From NCBI RefSeq assembly GCF_027244095.1, contig NC_069662.1, positions 15,712,501 through 15,776,500 of the forward strand: a stretch of 64,000 nt of DNA, given 5' to 3'. Positions 20,590-33,200 of the stretch are shown here, piece after piece. Positions within the stretch are counted from its first letter, which is position 1. Every line of letters starts with the position of its first letter. The notes below the pieces were generated by a model. That model did not search any database. It was given only the letters and a program-made list of their open reading frames with translations, and had not been told where the DNA came from. The position numbers and the translations under genes are program-made. This stretch comes from Hemicordylus capensis. Lineage: Eukaryota > Chordata > Lepidosauria > Squamata > Cordylidae.

Positions 20590-22082
20590 GCAAGTGTTTC
20601 ATGCTGCGAGAGCATGCCCAAGCCTAATCCACTGTGCAGCTTTGCTAGCTGCAACTGTCACGTCCCCCTATGAGCAGGTGAGGAGCACAGGTTCAGCTAT
20701 TAGATGTTCGGTTACTCACCACACAGGTGTTTTATAAAGGTGATTATTATTATTATTAATATTATTATTAAATTATTAAATAATGATGATGATGATGATG
20801 ATAATGATAAATATTAGTAATAATAAAATATTAATAATACATTTATACCCCACTCTTCCTCCAAGGAGGCCAGAGGGGTGTACTGCATAAGTAACTTCAT
20901 GTATGTGTTCCCTTCACAACAACCCTATGAGGTAGGTTAGGATAAGAGAGAAATGAGTGGCCCAGAGTCACCCAGCAAGTCTCACGGCTGAATGGGGAGT
21001 TTGTACTCTGGTCTCCCCATTCCTAGTCCAGCACTCAAGCCTAATCCACTGTGCAGCTTTGCTAAAGCTGCATCTGTCACGTCCCCCTATCAGCAGGTGA
21101 GGAGCTCTCATTGCGTGAGGTTGCAGCAGAGGTCCTGCCGTTTGCACGCACAGGTAGGTCTTGAGTTCCAGTCCTGGAATCCATTCCCGATTGCACTGCC
21201 CCCAACATATTCCGTGGACACAGTTTCAGCTCCCCCAGGCCCGTACGGATTTCAACCAACCAGGCTTTTCTGATGCCTCTACATCTCTGACGCATGAGGC
21301 CGTCACTTTCCCCTCTCTCTGCCAGATTGAACTACCTACCCACCAACATATTTTGTGGACACAGGTTAAGCTATTAGGTGTGTGGTTACTCACTGCACAG
21401 GTGTTTAGTAACCTGGACAGGGAGAGGTAGACAACCTTTCGTGATGCGGGTGCATGCCCAAGCCTAATCTACTGTGCACCTTTGCTAGATACATCTGTCA
21501 CGTCCACCTATCTGCAGGTGAGGAGCTCTCATTGCATGGGGTTGCAGCAGAGGCACTGCTGTTTGCACGCACAGGCAGGTCTTCAGTTCTAGTCCTGGAA
21601 TCCAGTCCCGATTGCACTGCCCCCAACATATTCCTTGGGCACAGGTTCAGCTATTAAAGGTGTGGTTCCGCCAACCCCCCCACAGATTTCAACCAGCCGG
21701 GCTTTCCTGATGCCTCTGCATCTCCGACGCATGAGGCCGTCGGGTTTCCCTCACCCTGTCAGATTGCACCAACCAGGTGGGCTCTTCTGATGGGTCCACA
21801 TCTCTGATGCATTAGGCTGTCCTGAGTTCCAGTCCTCAACTTGGTTCTAATCAGTTTCCAGGCACCATCCTTCCACTCCTGGGCTGGGACCCAGCAGATC
21901 CCACTACCCCTGTCCCTGTCAGATTGTGCCACCAAACCTGGCTCTTAAAAGCATCCTCATCTTGGATGCACAAGGCTGTTAGTTTTCCCTGTCACTGTCA
22001 GTTTGCCCCAACCGTGCCGGCTTTTCTGATGGGTACCATTTTCTGATGCACTAGGCTGTCAGTTTTCCCTGTCGCTGTCAGT
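20590..22082. repeat. Tandem array of about 423-base units with shorter sub-repeats
   Basis: 'aagcctaatccactgtgcag' starts units at about 20613, 21037 and 21459. Within and after them, 'tctgatgcctctacatctct' and 'gcatgaggccgtc' type sub-repeats recur at about 21263, 21701, 21782, 21941 and 22020. The array ends exactly where the gene B CARD exon loses homology. Confidence 0.8.
20735..20845. repeat. (ATT)n/(ATG)n microsatellite
   Basis: Imperfect attatt, gatgat and taataa runs lie within the larger array. Confidence 0.8.
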
Positions 22083-22219
22083 TTACAGGTATTGCTCTTC
22101 ATCCAGCATGGTTCCACAAAGAATATCCAAAATTCCCTTCACCATGCCAGTCTGCTGGATCAGCTCCTCCAGGTGCAGTTCAGTGAAATGCAGCTCTGCT
22201 GAGGTAGTTGGCTGTGTCC
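22083..22219 (-). CDS. Gene B exon 4: truncated CARD
   Basis: After the acceptor TTTGATAG the exon reads [43 protein letters not shown] and a TAA. This covers CARD helices 1-3. Beyond the stop the sequence is satellite, not CARD, so the remaining half has been replaced. The retained part has no frame break. Confidence 0.75.
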
Positions 22220-24043
22220 CTATCAAAGTAAGAAATGCAATGGAGAGGCACAATCACATCACAAACATAAACTGGTTTGCCAGTTGTTTTCTCTTCCCTG
22301 CAGCCCTTGGAACTGTAGTTCTATGAGGAGAAGCCAAGGGTTTGAAAGGGTGTGTGTTTGTGTGTGTGTGAAATGAAGGATTATTTTTGATAGACAACAG
22401 GCTTAACTTTGCCCCTTGTTCATTATGTAAGCGACAGATGTACTTATTAGTTGCTTGAAAGCTGAGAACAATGTTTGCGTTGTTCCTTCACCCAAACTTT
22501 ATGTGAGTTCTTTGCCTTTTTTTTTTTAAAGCAAAGCATGGATATTCACTCATTTGAAAATTTAACATCTCATTTTTAAAGAAATAACCTATGTAATTGA
22601 CTTTTTTAAATGGAAAAATTGCTCTGGGAAGTGGGAAAGGAGGGAAGTGCCCCATGATATAAAAGGGGTCAGCCAATTAGCACTCGATGGCTGGCTTATG
22701 ATATACACTGGGAAGAAACAGGAAGAATAAGTTTCAACAGAGGCTGATCCTGGAGAGAAAATTGTATGCCTGTATAAAATGTGTACACTTTGACCATGGA
22801 TTCTCCATTCATACTATTTACTTATGTGTGCATTTTACTAGGGTTCTAGCACCTCATCAGTTTACAATGTTCAGATTCTTTGGGGAAGCCAGGACAGTTA
22901 CAAAGATATAAAACTGATAAAAAGTTTGTAGAGGTGTAAATACGAACAAATTTGATGGTTGTAGAGGATGCTGCAATGCATTGATGGCTGAAATACATCC
23001 ACATAGCCTGGCGCCCAGAGATCTGTGTGGGGATTGACAGTATCTGAGAAGATGGGTAAGAGCTCACCATTTCTTCCCAAGGCGGCCTTGGTAGGTGGCA
23101 CAGGAGTCTGAACAGCAGCGTCTGGAACAGAAAAGCAGGATGTCTTTCAATATATGTGGAACAAGCAAGTCTTGTCAGGAAAGGGCAGGCAGGGAAGGGA
23201 CCAACACCCCAGAAGTGAGATTCCATATAGAAGCCTATGCATAGATACTCCTAAGAGAAGTCATGAAGGAGGAAAGTAGCAAGGTAGAAATAGTGGGGGC
23301 CATGCCTCTGTCACTGTGTTAACATCCCTAACCTTAAATGTGTGGGATTTTGTGCATGAAAGCATATTTCAGAATCCATTCACACAATTAATTCCCTTTA
23401 GGTTCATAACCCCATTTGTTCTTACAAGGTTACAGTGAAATAGAACTGCTGATTATAATCCCATTTCAGAGTCCCAGAAAATAGGAAATGAAACAATTGG
23501 AGGGTTGTCTGTTTGTGTGTTTTGTCTTGTCTTTAATTGTTAGGTTCTTACACTCTGCCATTCAGAGAAAAAGAAATGTATTTGCTGGTGAAAGAACCTA
23601 ACGTTTAAATTCTGCACATCCGGACTGTTGATACGTGGCTGTTAGGATTTCCTCTCTGAGAGTGCTCTCAGGTGGCTTTCTTTATCCTTCAGCCAATGCT
23701 ACAGGACTGGAAGCTCCGTTTGTTTACAAATGCAAAGCTGGGAAGGAATCAGCAGCAAGAAGCGAAGCCAGGGGCGTAACTATAATAGGGCAAGGGGAGA
23801 CAGTTGTCTGGTGGCCCATTGCTTTGGGTGGGGGGCAGAGGCAAGTCACATGACTGACTCCCCCAGCTGCGCACCTGCCCAGGCTTCCTTCAGTTGTATC
23901 CATCCTCCGAAATTGATGTGAGTGTTAAGACCTGGAGCTACCAGGTCATGGTAGCTTGTCTTTCTCTGGTACCATTAAATGACTTCATCGTCCACAATTT
24001 ACAAAACCTTTTAAAAAATAATTTAGGATGATGTTCTATTGTG

Positions 24044-24079
<36 letters not shown>

Positions 24080-27000
24080 TTTACTATGCTTTTTTAAAAA
24101 CCACTATTCAGCCTCATTTAAGATTTCTTTACTTCATGAGCTGAGCTTCAGTGCGGGGGGTGGGGGGCATTTTAAAATCTTGTCTCTGGGTCCACTCCAA
24201 CCTTGCTACGCCCCTGAGCGAAGCGTACATGAAACTGGTTCCTAGGAATATGAATACAAAGAATATTTATATACCGCTTTAAACACCTATAAATAGATAG
24301 ATGGATAGATAAAATGGCTCCCTGTCCCCAAAGGGCTCACTATCTAAAAAAGAACCATAAGGGCCAGTTGTTCTCCCTCTGCTAAATAAATAGAATCACC
24401 ACTTTTAAAAGGCGCCTCTTTGCTCAGTTAGCAGGAGATTGTGCTCAGCAGAAGGAAAGTTGTGCTGCAGGTCCACGAAGCTTCAGGAACACCAGGCTGC
24501 TTCTCTGGCTTGTCACAGAAATCCCACTTTTGTTGAAACCCCACTCGAGTTACTGCTGCACATTCTAGCTTAGCCCGAATTATGTCTCGGGTTAAAAAAT
24601 CCTCTATTTGCAGTGGCGTTTTTGAAAAACAAACAAACCAAGCTTTCTGGTATGCCCTGATGCTTCTCCCGTGATGTGCGGAGGGGCCATTGCCAATAAT
24701 TTGGTTTTTTTCAAAACTCTCACATTTGTGGGTTTTAAAAAAAACAAAACCAACTTCAAGTAGCTCTGATTAGCGTTAGAAAGAGCCTGAGGCTCAGAAG
24801 GGGCTTTCGCTGGGGATCAGAAGAGGAGGTGTTAAGCCTTGCCTGCCTGTCTGCCCCCAAACCCAGCCTCCCTCCATTTTCAGTCCATAAACAAACTTCA
24901 GCAGCACAAATCCTGTCAAAAGTGTTCAAATTCAGGTTACAAAACTGTCCTTGCTTACTGTTTGGTTATCAGTAAACCTTTATTGTGTTGGAGAGGGGGA
25001 GATTCTGCTCTCTGTGTCACTTGTCTCAGAGCAGAATTCCATGGGCACGGATGCAAGGGAAAGCCAACCCTGCTCTGCACGCCTGTTTCTTGACATGTTA
25101 AAGGGAAACATTCACTCCCCTTTACCAGGCTTTACCTATGCAGATGTTGTTGGAGGATGCCTGGAAGCTTAACAATGGAGTCTACGGGTTCGATGTAACC
25201 TGAGCCCTTTGTGTCTGAGCTGATTCCACGAGGCTGCATTTTTCTTCATCACACAGAGAAAGCAATGATTCCTACTTTAAACTTCCATGGCCTCTTAAAT
25301 GGTCTGGCGGGGGTGGGGGGCATGAGGTGATGAAGGCAGTCACAAAGGCAAGCTCATTATAAAGATCAGCAAAGATTTGGGTCAGATGCGGCCAGTTTGG
25401 GATAAGCGTTCTATTATTTTGACTAGTCAGTTTTGCGGAATGCATGGTGTTTAATTAATTAATTAATTAAGGGGTTAATTAATTAAGGGATTGATTAATT
25501 AATTAAGGGAGGCATCTTTCTCCTCCTCCTGGGATGTGATTGGTTGGAGAAAAAAACTGGAGCAAGCTGTGGGAATGCACACAGGAAAAAGAATGCAGAG
25601 AGGAACCAACCCTATGTGAACGGCCTATCTAATCACCCAAATTAAACAACTGTGGATCTGCTGTGAAGCAGATTTGCTTTTTGCATACCCTGCAGCATGA
25701 AGCCATGTCTAGATAACAACCAGGTGTTGTAGCCTTATCTCATATAGAAGGTGCTCAAGGAACTGAATAATTTTGGTTGCCCTCTCCTGCACCTTCTCAG
25801 GTATGGTGACCAGAACTGTACACAGTACTCCAAATGTGGCCACACCATTGATTTGTGTAAGGCCATTATGATATTTGTAGTTTTATTTTCAATCCTCATC
25901 CTAATCATTCCAAGCATGGAATTGGCCTTTTCCACAGCTGCTGCACTTTGAGTCGACACTTTCAACGAGCTGTCCACCACAACCCCAATATCTCTTTCCT
26001 GGTCAGTCACCGACAGTTCAGACCCCATCAGTTGGGGCTTTTGACCCCACTATGCATCACTTTACACTTGCTTACACTGAACCGTGTTTGCCATTTTGTT
26101 GCCCACTACCCCAGCTGTTTTGGATTTCATTACTTTGAATAGTTTAGTATCATCTTCAAATTAAGCCATCTGGCTGCTTACCCCAAATTCTAGATTACTT
26201 AAATTAAAAAGCATTGGTCCCAGTACATATCCCTGGGGGACCCCACTTCTTACTTCCCTCCATTGTGAAAACTGTCCTTCAACCAGTGACTTTAAACTGG
26301 GTAAAACCAGTACTTTAAACTCAGCCCAGAAACAAATTGTCAGCTGGCAAATAATCAGTGTCATATGATCTGACCTGCTGGCCTAGATAAAAATCCTGGT
26401 GGCCATGTTCTAGACCTGCTGAAGTTTCCAGACTGTCTTCAAGGGCAGCCTATTGTAAAACACAGAAGTCTAATCTGGATGTGATTGAAGCATGAATGAC
26501 TGTGGTGAGGTTTGATTTCTCCAGGGCGCTTTCCAGATTACCCACTACAACCATGGTAAAATGTTTCGGCTTAGCAGGATTGTATTCACAATTATCCCCA
26601 GAATCAAAACATCCTATGCAATTAAATCCAAAACAAGCATCAGAAGTGTGAACGGCACCCTGCTGACAGTGTAGGGACTGCGGTGTCACAGCACAGAAAG
26701 TATGGAAGCACACTTAGCAGATATGTTGTGACCCTGTTGTAGGGTCTAATCTGGAAAGCACCCAGGAAAAGGAGCAACTGGCATTTAAGATAAAGTTTGT
26801 ATAAATCACTCTTGTCCATTACGGTTATCTGGACATCCAGAATAAGGATGAATCTAGGAGTATGCCCAAGCTGTGACTCTGTTATAACAAGGGGAGTATA
26901 ATTCCATCCAGACAGAGCAGGCCATCAGAAACCCCAATAAGCAGTGCTTCTACCTTGCCTGGATTAAACTACAGTATGTTGCCTTCATCCATTTCAAATC

Positions 27001-30000
27001 TGCCTCCAGTCACCAGTTTAGAATTACTGCCTCCCCCAGGTCAGATGACAGAAAGGAGAGGTAAAGCTGGATGTTATCAGCATACTGATGGGACCCAAAT
27101 AGGCTTGCTGCCTGAAGAGCTCCAAAATAAGACACACATTATAAGACCTTGATAAAATGGCATAATAAAAAGGTGTTTCTCATGTGCAGGCAAAACCGGC
27201 CTAAGGAAGCCAAGCCCGGCCTTGCCTGCTCATAAGAACTTCCAGGATTGGTCCTGATCCCAGTGGTGCCTCAGCAGCAAGCCCGCCAAAGAGGCCCACC
27301 TCCTAAATGAGGTTAGGGGAGTGAGCACTCCCCTAGCCCTGTTTTTGCAATCATGTACAGCACCAGCTGCTTTTAGCCAGAGCTGCAACATGGACAGGTG
27401 GTGATCCATCATTGGGGAAACCCCATAATGCAGTGCATACTCGCAGAGTGCTTTATGGGAGTTCCAGGGGGCATCCTGACCCCCAACCCTCAGTGCTGCC
27501 AGAGGAGGCAGCTGCACATCTGGGCCCGTAATCTCTGCATCCAGACCCAGGGCAAGGATCATCCGCGGGGAGGTAAGCTTTTCAAGCCTTCCTCGCCACA
27601 CACCCTTAAGCCCTTTCTCACTCATTGTGAGAAAGGGCTCTCACCCCTGCTAACTTGGCAAAGAGGCACCTTTTAACCAGGTGATTCTCTTTATTTAGCA
27701 GGGGGAGAGTAACTGGCCCTATCCACCCCCAGCACAGTACCACCAGTGACTGTTGCTGGTGTCTACCTTATGTTTATTTTAGATTGTGAGCCCTCTGGGG
27801 ACAGGGATCCATCTTATTTATTTATTATTTCTCTGTGTAAACCGCTGCTTAACTTGAAAATAAACATTATATTTTAATCCTAAATAAGGAACAGTTCCTT
27901 GAAATTGGGAACAGGTGGCAAGCCTACACCCAAGCCCAAATCTCTAGATGATGTCATGGAGTGGCTTCATGTAGATATTAAAAAGCATTGGGTACAAGGT
28001 TGAACCCTATAGCATCATAGTCTGGGCAATAGCTATTTAGGCTGGATTAGTCAAGTGATGGTTTCTTGAGAAGGAGTTTAACCTCAGCTTGTTTAAGGGT
28101 CATCAAGATGTCACCCTCCCTCAACACAACTTGTATAACCTCATCATATACTGAGGCTGTTCACACAACCGTCTACATTATAATATAAACCCATTCTGAC
28201 TCTCCCATGAGGGAGAATGGACCGATTCGCTAATTGTTTTGTCCTCTGAGTTTGGTTGGCCAAATGGTCCTAATGAGCTCTTAATTCAAGAGTTCCAAGG
28301 AAGTTGCCACAGTTGGGTCAGTAATCAGATTAACTGACATGGAAAACAATGTAGTGCTTGACTGGTAGGACTTCACACAATCCTGTCTCTTGGTCTCTGT
28401 TTTCTGTTCTCCACTGAAGGTCTTACATGCAAGAAGAGATTCAGGGAACTTATGCCCACCAACATCTTTGGGAATGGAGGGCTTGGCTAGCACCTGCCTT
28501 TCTTCAAGAATCAAGACACCAGACAGAGCAAGTTTGTAACAGATAGAACCTGTTATCACTATAGGTCACGAGCCTGCGTCTTTGGAAAAACACGCACTGA
28601 AAAGTGTAGTACTACTCTCTCCTACTTTTTGTAAGCCTTCTAAATGTAGTAATGCTAATGTTCACATTAGCCATTAGATTATTAGAGTATTCTCTTTCGA
28701 AAGTACTAGATTGGAGTCACATGATACATCTGGAAACCTTTATTCAGTTGCCACACAGACACAGTCAGTCAGAGGAGAACTAGAGGTTGAGGGTCACTTG
28801 GTAGCCTTATAACCAGAGGCTTATGGAACTCAGGATTTATATACTCAATGAAAACCTGCTCCAAGCCTTCCCAGGTCCCAAGACCATTTGACAAGTTACC
28901 ACCCCAGGGCACCCAACCCCTCCTCCTGATCTCACCCCAACCCTGCAAAGTACATTAGGGATGTGCACAGAACCAGTTTGGCGGCCCTTTATGGTCTCCT
29001 CTATTGCTGGTTCGACCGACCAGGGGTTTCGCCGGTTCAACGGTGGTGGTGGGGATAACTTTAAGGATGGGGGAAGGTGCACGTACCCCCACCCCCATCC
29101 TGCCATGTTTCCCTCACTGGCGCTTGGCTTTTTAAAAGTCCATCGGAGTGGCAGCATACCTCCCTGCTGCCCAGTATGCCCCATTGACCAGAAGTAACCA
29201 GAAGTAGTTGGTTACTACTAACCAGTAGTAGCTGATAACCAGAAGTAGCTGTTGGCACACGTGTGCATGTTGGCACACGTGTGCATGTTGGCACACGTGT
29301 GCATGTCGGCACACGTGTGCATGTCGGCACACGTGTGCATGTCGGCACACGTGTGCATGTCGGCACACGTGTGCATGTCGGCACACGTGTGCATGTCGGC
29401 ACACGTGTGCATGTCGGCACACGTGTGCATGTCGGCACACGTGTGCATGTCGGCACACGTGTGCATGTCGGCACACGTGTGCATGTCGGCACACGTGTGC
29501 ATGTCGGCACACGTGTGCATGTCATTCAAGTGCACATGATGCATGTGCTTGCGCCCGATGCATGCAGGTGCATCAGCTACTTCTGGTTACTTACGGTCAA
29601 TGGGGCAAATGGAGTGGCAGGGAGGTACGCAGCCACCTTGATGGACTTGTAAAAAATGGAGCACCAGTGGTGGTGGGGGGAATGGTGGGCGGGGGGGAAA
29701 TGGTGGGTGGGTGGGAAATGGTGGGTGGGGGGAGAAGTGCATCCTCCCCCACCCTTAATGTTATCCTCCCCCTACTGAACTGGTCCCCGCCGGTTTTGTG
29801 CACATCTCTAAAGTACATTGCACACTGATCTTCCCCTATATCTCACTCATCTCCAATCTCAGCCTCCCACACCTTTATCCCCACAATGTGCAGAGCATAT
29901 CAAGCACCAATCTCCCCCCACCCACACACAGCCCTGATCTCCCACCACCACCACCCACCGCTGGGCTTCCCACCCAGGCAGAGTTCCCAGGCCCTCCCCG

Positions 30001-30166
30001 TTACCTCCCTTGGTGGCAGCACAGCAGCCAGTGTTCTTCCTTTCCTTTTCCACTCTCCCACTGCTGGCTTTTGAGATGTCAAAGGAAGAAAATGGAAGTG
30101 TGGAGGAGAACTGCTTCCTGTTTCACTTCCTTCCCTTGGCATTTGAAAAGCCAAAAGAAGGAAAGC

Positions 30167-30202
<36 letters not shown>

Positions 30203-33200
30203 GTGTGAGGGCAGCAGCAGCTAGAGTGCTGCTACTAAGTGAAGTTTGAAAAAGGGGGCAGAACAAACAGGGTTGTGGTTTGACAGGGGCCACCCATGGA
30301 CAATCTGCTGCCTCTGCTAATCTGCCACCTGAGGTGGCCACTTCACCTGGCCTTTTTAGAAGGCCAGTTGTGGCTGAAGACTTGGAAGCTGACGTTGCTT
30401 TAGAAGCCGCTGCTTTAGATGCTGAGATTTTTGAAGTCACGGACTTTGGTGTGGGGGACTTGGAAGCAGAGGATTTAGTAGAAGATCTAGGCACGGCTGG
30501 TGGGAAGTTGCCACAAGGGTTGACCAAAGATGAGCTGAGGGGTTCAGATGCCTTGACGGACTTAGACGTGAGTCCTGGAAGGAGAATCAGAAATGTTATT
30601 TCCGCAAGCATGTCACTTATGGAAAAGGGTATTCTTAACAGTAAAATGACAAAGAAACAAAGCCAAGAATTTAACTACGTTCTGGAAATGGCACAAAACT
30701 TCAAAGCAAAAGAATGAGAGGCTTCCAGTTCTCTAACATGAAAGGCCCAATTCCTGTTCTCTGTTGGTCAGAAGAGGAACTAAGCAGGAAGAGCTGGTTT
30801 TGCCCCTCAGCTCATGCAAAGAATGCTACTGTGCGTGGGTGAGTAGGAGGGAGTCAGTTCTTCTCAGCTTTCTAGTGGGTCTCACCAGTGGACTAACAGA
30901 CAATCTCCTGAATGTGGCACTGTACAGAACACACAAAGAGTAAAATGTCCACACTGCAGACAAACGTGTTTTCCCAGTCATTCCCTCTTCCCTGGAGGTG
31001 TGACAACTGCAGTTCTAGGAGGGGCAGTTAAGGGTTCAGAAAAGAGGATTCTTACCACTTCACCAGTCCTCAGTTCCTAGGAAACTTTAGGGAGAGCAAT
31101 GACACTGAAATCCTTTTCAGAAATTATGCACTGGGGTACAGTTCAATTTTTTTTTTTAACCTGCATTGAACAATCCCAATCACACGGAGAAACTCTCCCC
31201 AGACATAGTGTTTGTTTCCACAGACAAATGCTGTACTTTGGTAGAGCAGGGAGCAGGGTCTGAACAGAGAGGCACCTTTTAAAGTGGCGATTCTCTTGTA
31301 TTTAGCAACGGGGGAGCAATTGTTCCTATCCAGCCCCAGCTCAGCTTCTCTTTCAATACCAGGTTGTTACTGGTATTGAGGTGATTCTCACGATTGGCCA
31401 AAAGTTGGCTAAGGGAGCCTTGCCCACTTTTGGCTGATTGTGTGCTGCAACGTGAGCTGTGCTGCTCCCGGCAGCAAACCTCAATAAATACTCCTCTTCT
31501 TAGCCCAGGTTAGTGGAGCAAATGCTCCACTAACCAGGGTTTCCAGATCATGTGACTCCACGCCACAGTGACACATGAGGAGACCCCTGCCAGGAGGCTG
31601 CAAGCAGCCTCCCAGGTTCGGGGGTCTCTCCAGGATGCCCCACGCACTCACGCAGGGCATTCTGGAACTTCTGGGGGCCATGCAGCCCCCGATCCCTGCC
31701 GCCCCTGCAGGCTCCGTAAAAGAGCTGGCAGTCGTGTGGGTGGCCGATCTGGTCACCCAGCTACAAGTGGCTGCTCGTCTGCAGGGAGAGCAGACTATGC
31801 CCGCTCTCCCGAAAAACCTCCTTTTGGAGCTTCTCACCGATCATGAGAATCACCTCATTGTGTTTCTTTAGGGATTGTGAACCCTTTGGAGACAGGAAAC
31901 TATCTTATTTATTGTTTGTTTTTCTGTGTAAACTGCTTTGAAAACCTTTGCTGAAAAGCAGTATACAATGATAGATAGATAGATGGATGGATGGAGGGAG
32001 GGAGGGAGGGAGGGAGAGAGAGAGAGAGCAAAATATATATGCAGTATATTTTGTAGTAGTGGTAGTAGTTCAAGTTCAAGTTCTTTAATGTTACAGCCAC
32101 AAGCCAAAAGAAAAGGAAAAGGTTACAAGTATATAACCATAGAGTGTATATAATTAGAACAGGTTAGAATTAAAATTAGTTAAAAATTTTAACAAAATCG
32201 GAAACATAGTGATAATAAAAATTAAAACAATAAAATGTCCTTATTAACCATCCGGTGACATATATTTATGGCAGCAGCACAGAATTTAGCCTAATTAGAT
32301 GTAATTAAACACTCTGAGTTTGAAAGCAACAAGGAACAATAAAATTGCTCCTGTCGACCGGGGAATTTACAAAGCAAAAGGTGTGATGAAAGATTCACGA
32401 ATATAAAACAGACAGAATAATAAAACATGTTCAATAGTTTCCACCTGATCCAGCCCACAAGGGCAAAGTTTGTCAGCAAATGGAACCCCTCTATAGCGCC
32501 CTTCTAGAACTGCCGAGGGTAAACAGTGGCAGCGAGCCAAGGTAAAAGCTTTCCTATACCTCGGAAATTCCAACCAAGTAAAATAATTCATTGCAGAGAC
32601 TAGATATCTTCTTTCCTCTGAGATGTAAAATTTGGAGACCTTCCCAAGGTCATTTTGCCATTCAGAGTCGAACACTCGTTGTTTAACCAGCAACCTTGCC
32701 TGATCAAATCCCAGCTTGGACAGAATTGTAACAGAGAGGCCCAAAGTAGCTATTTTAGCCTCAATAGACTGGATCCAACTGGAGCCAAAACCATCCTGTA
32801 AAATTAGGGGAGCCAGGCCAACTGGATGATAAATTAGTTTGAGCCAGTAACAAAGTATAGTAATCCATACACTGGCCTCCACCCTAAAAAATCCAGTCTC
32901 GAAATGGGTAGCAGCATTTGAAACAGATCTTGGGATATTAAGAGCAGTTCTCAAAAATTTTGACTGCACACATTCCAGAGTTGTTATATTTGGGGGGAAA
33001 AACCCAGCTGCGCTCCATAAAGTAGTTGGGACAGTGATTTGGCTTTGAATAGTTTAAAAGCTGCTGATAAATAATAACCACATTTTGATCGCAAGTACTG
33101 TAAAATGGCGAGTGTGCTTTTCTGGGCATTGGGGGCTACATAGTTTGCGTGGGCCTTCCTAGTGCCCCCAGCATGGAAAACTACCCCTAAGTACTTAAAA

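Noticed and set aside
29252-29521. CRISPR-like regular array
   Set aside because: The 18-base units are head to tail with no unique spacers, inside a transposon in vertebrate DNA.
29061-29652. Long open frames with repeated CTRVPT, MCRHAH or MHTCAD peptides
   Set aside because: They exist only because the 18-base unit is a multiple of three and contains no stop in any frame.
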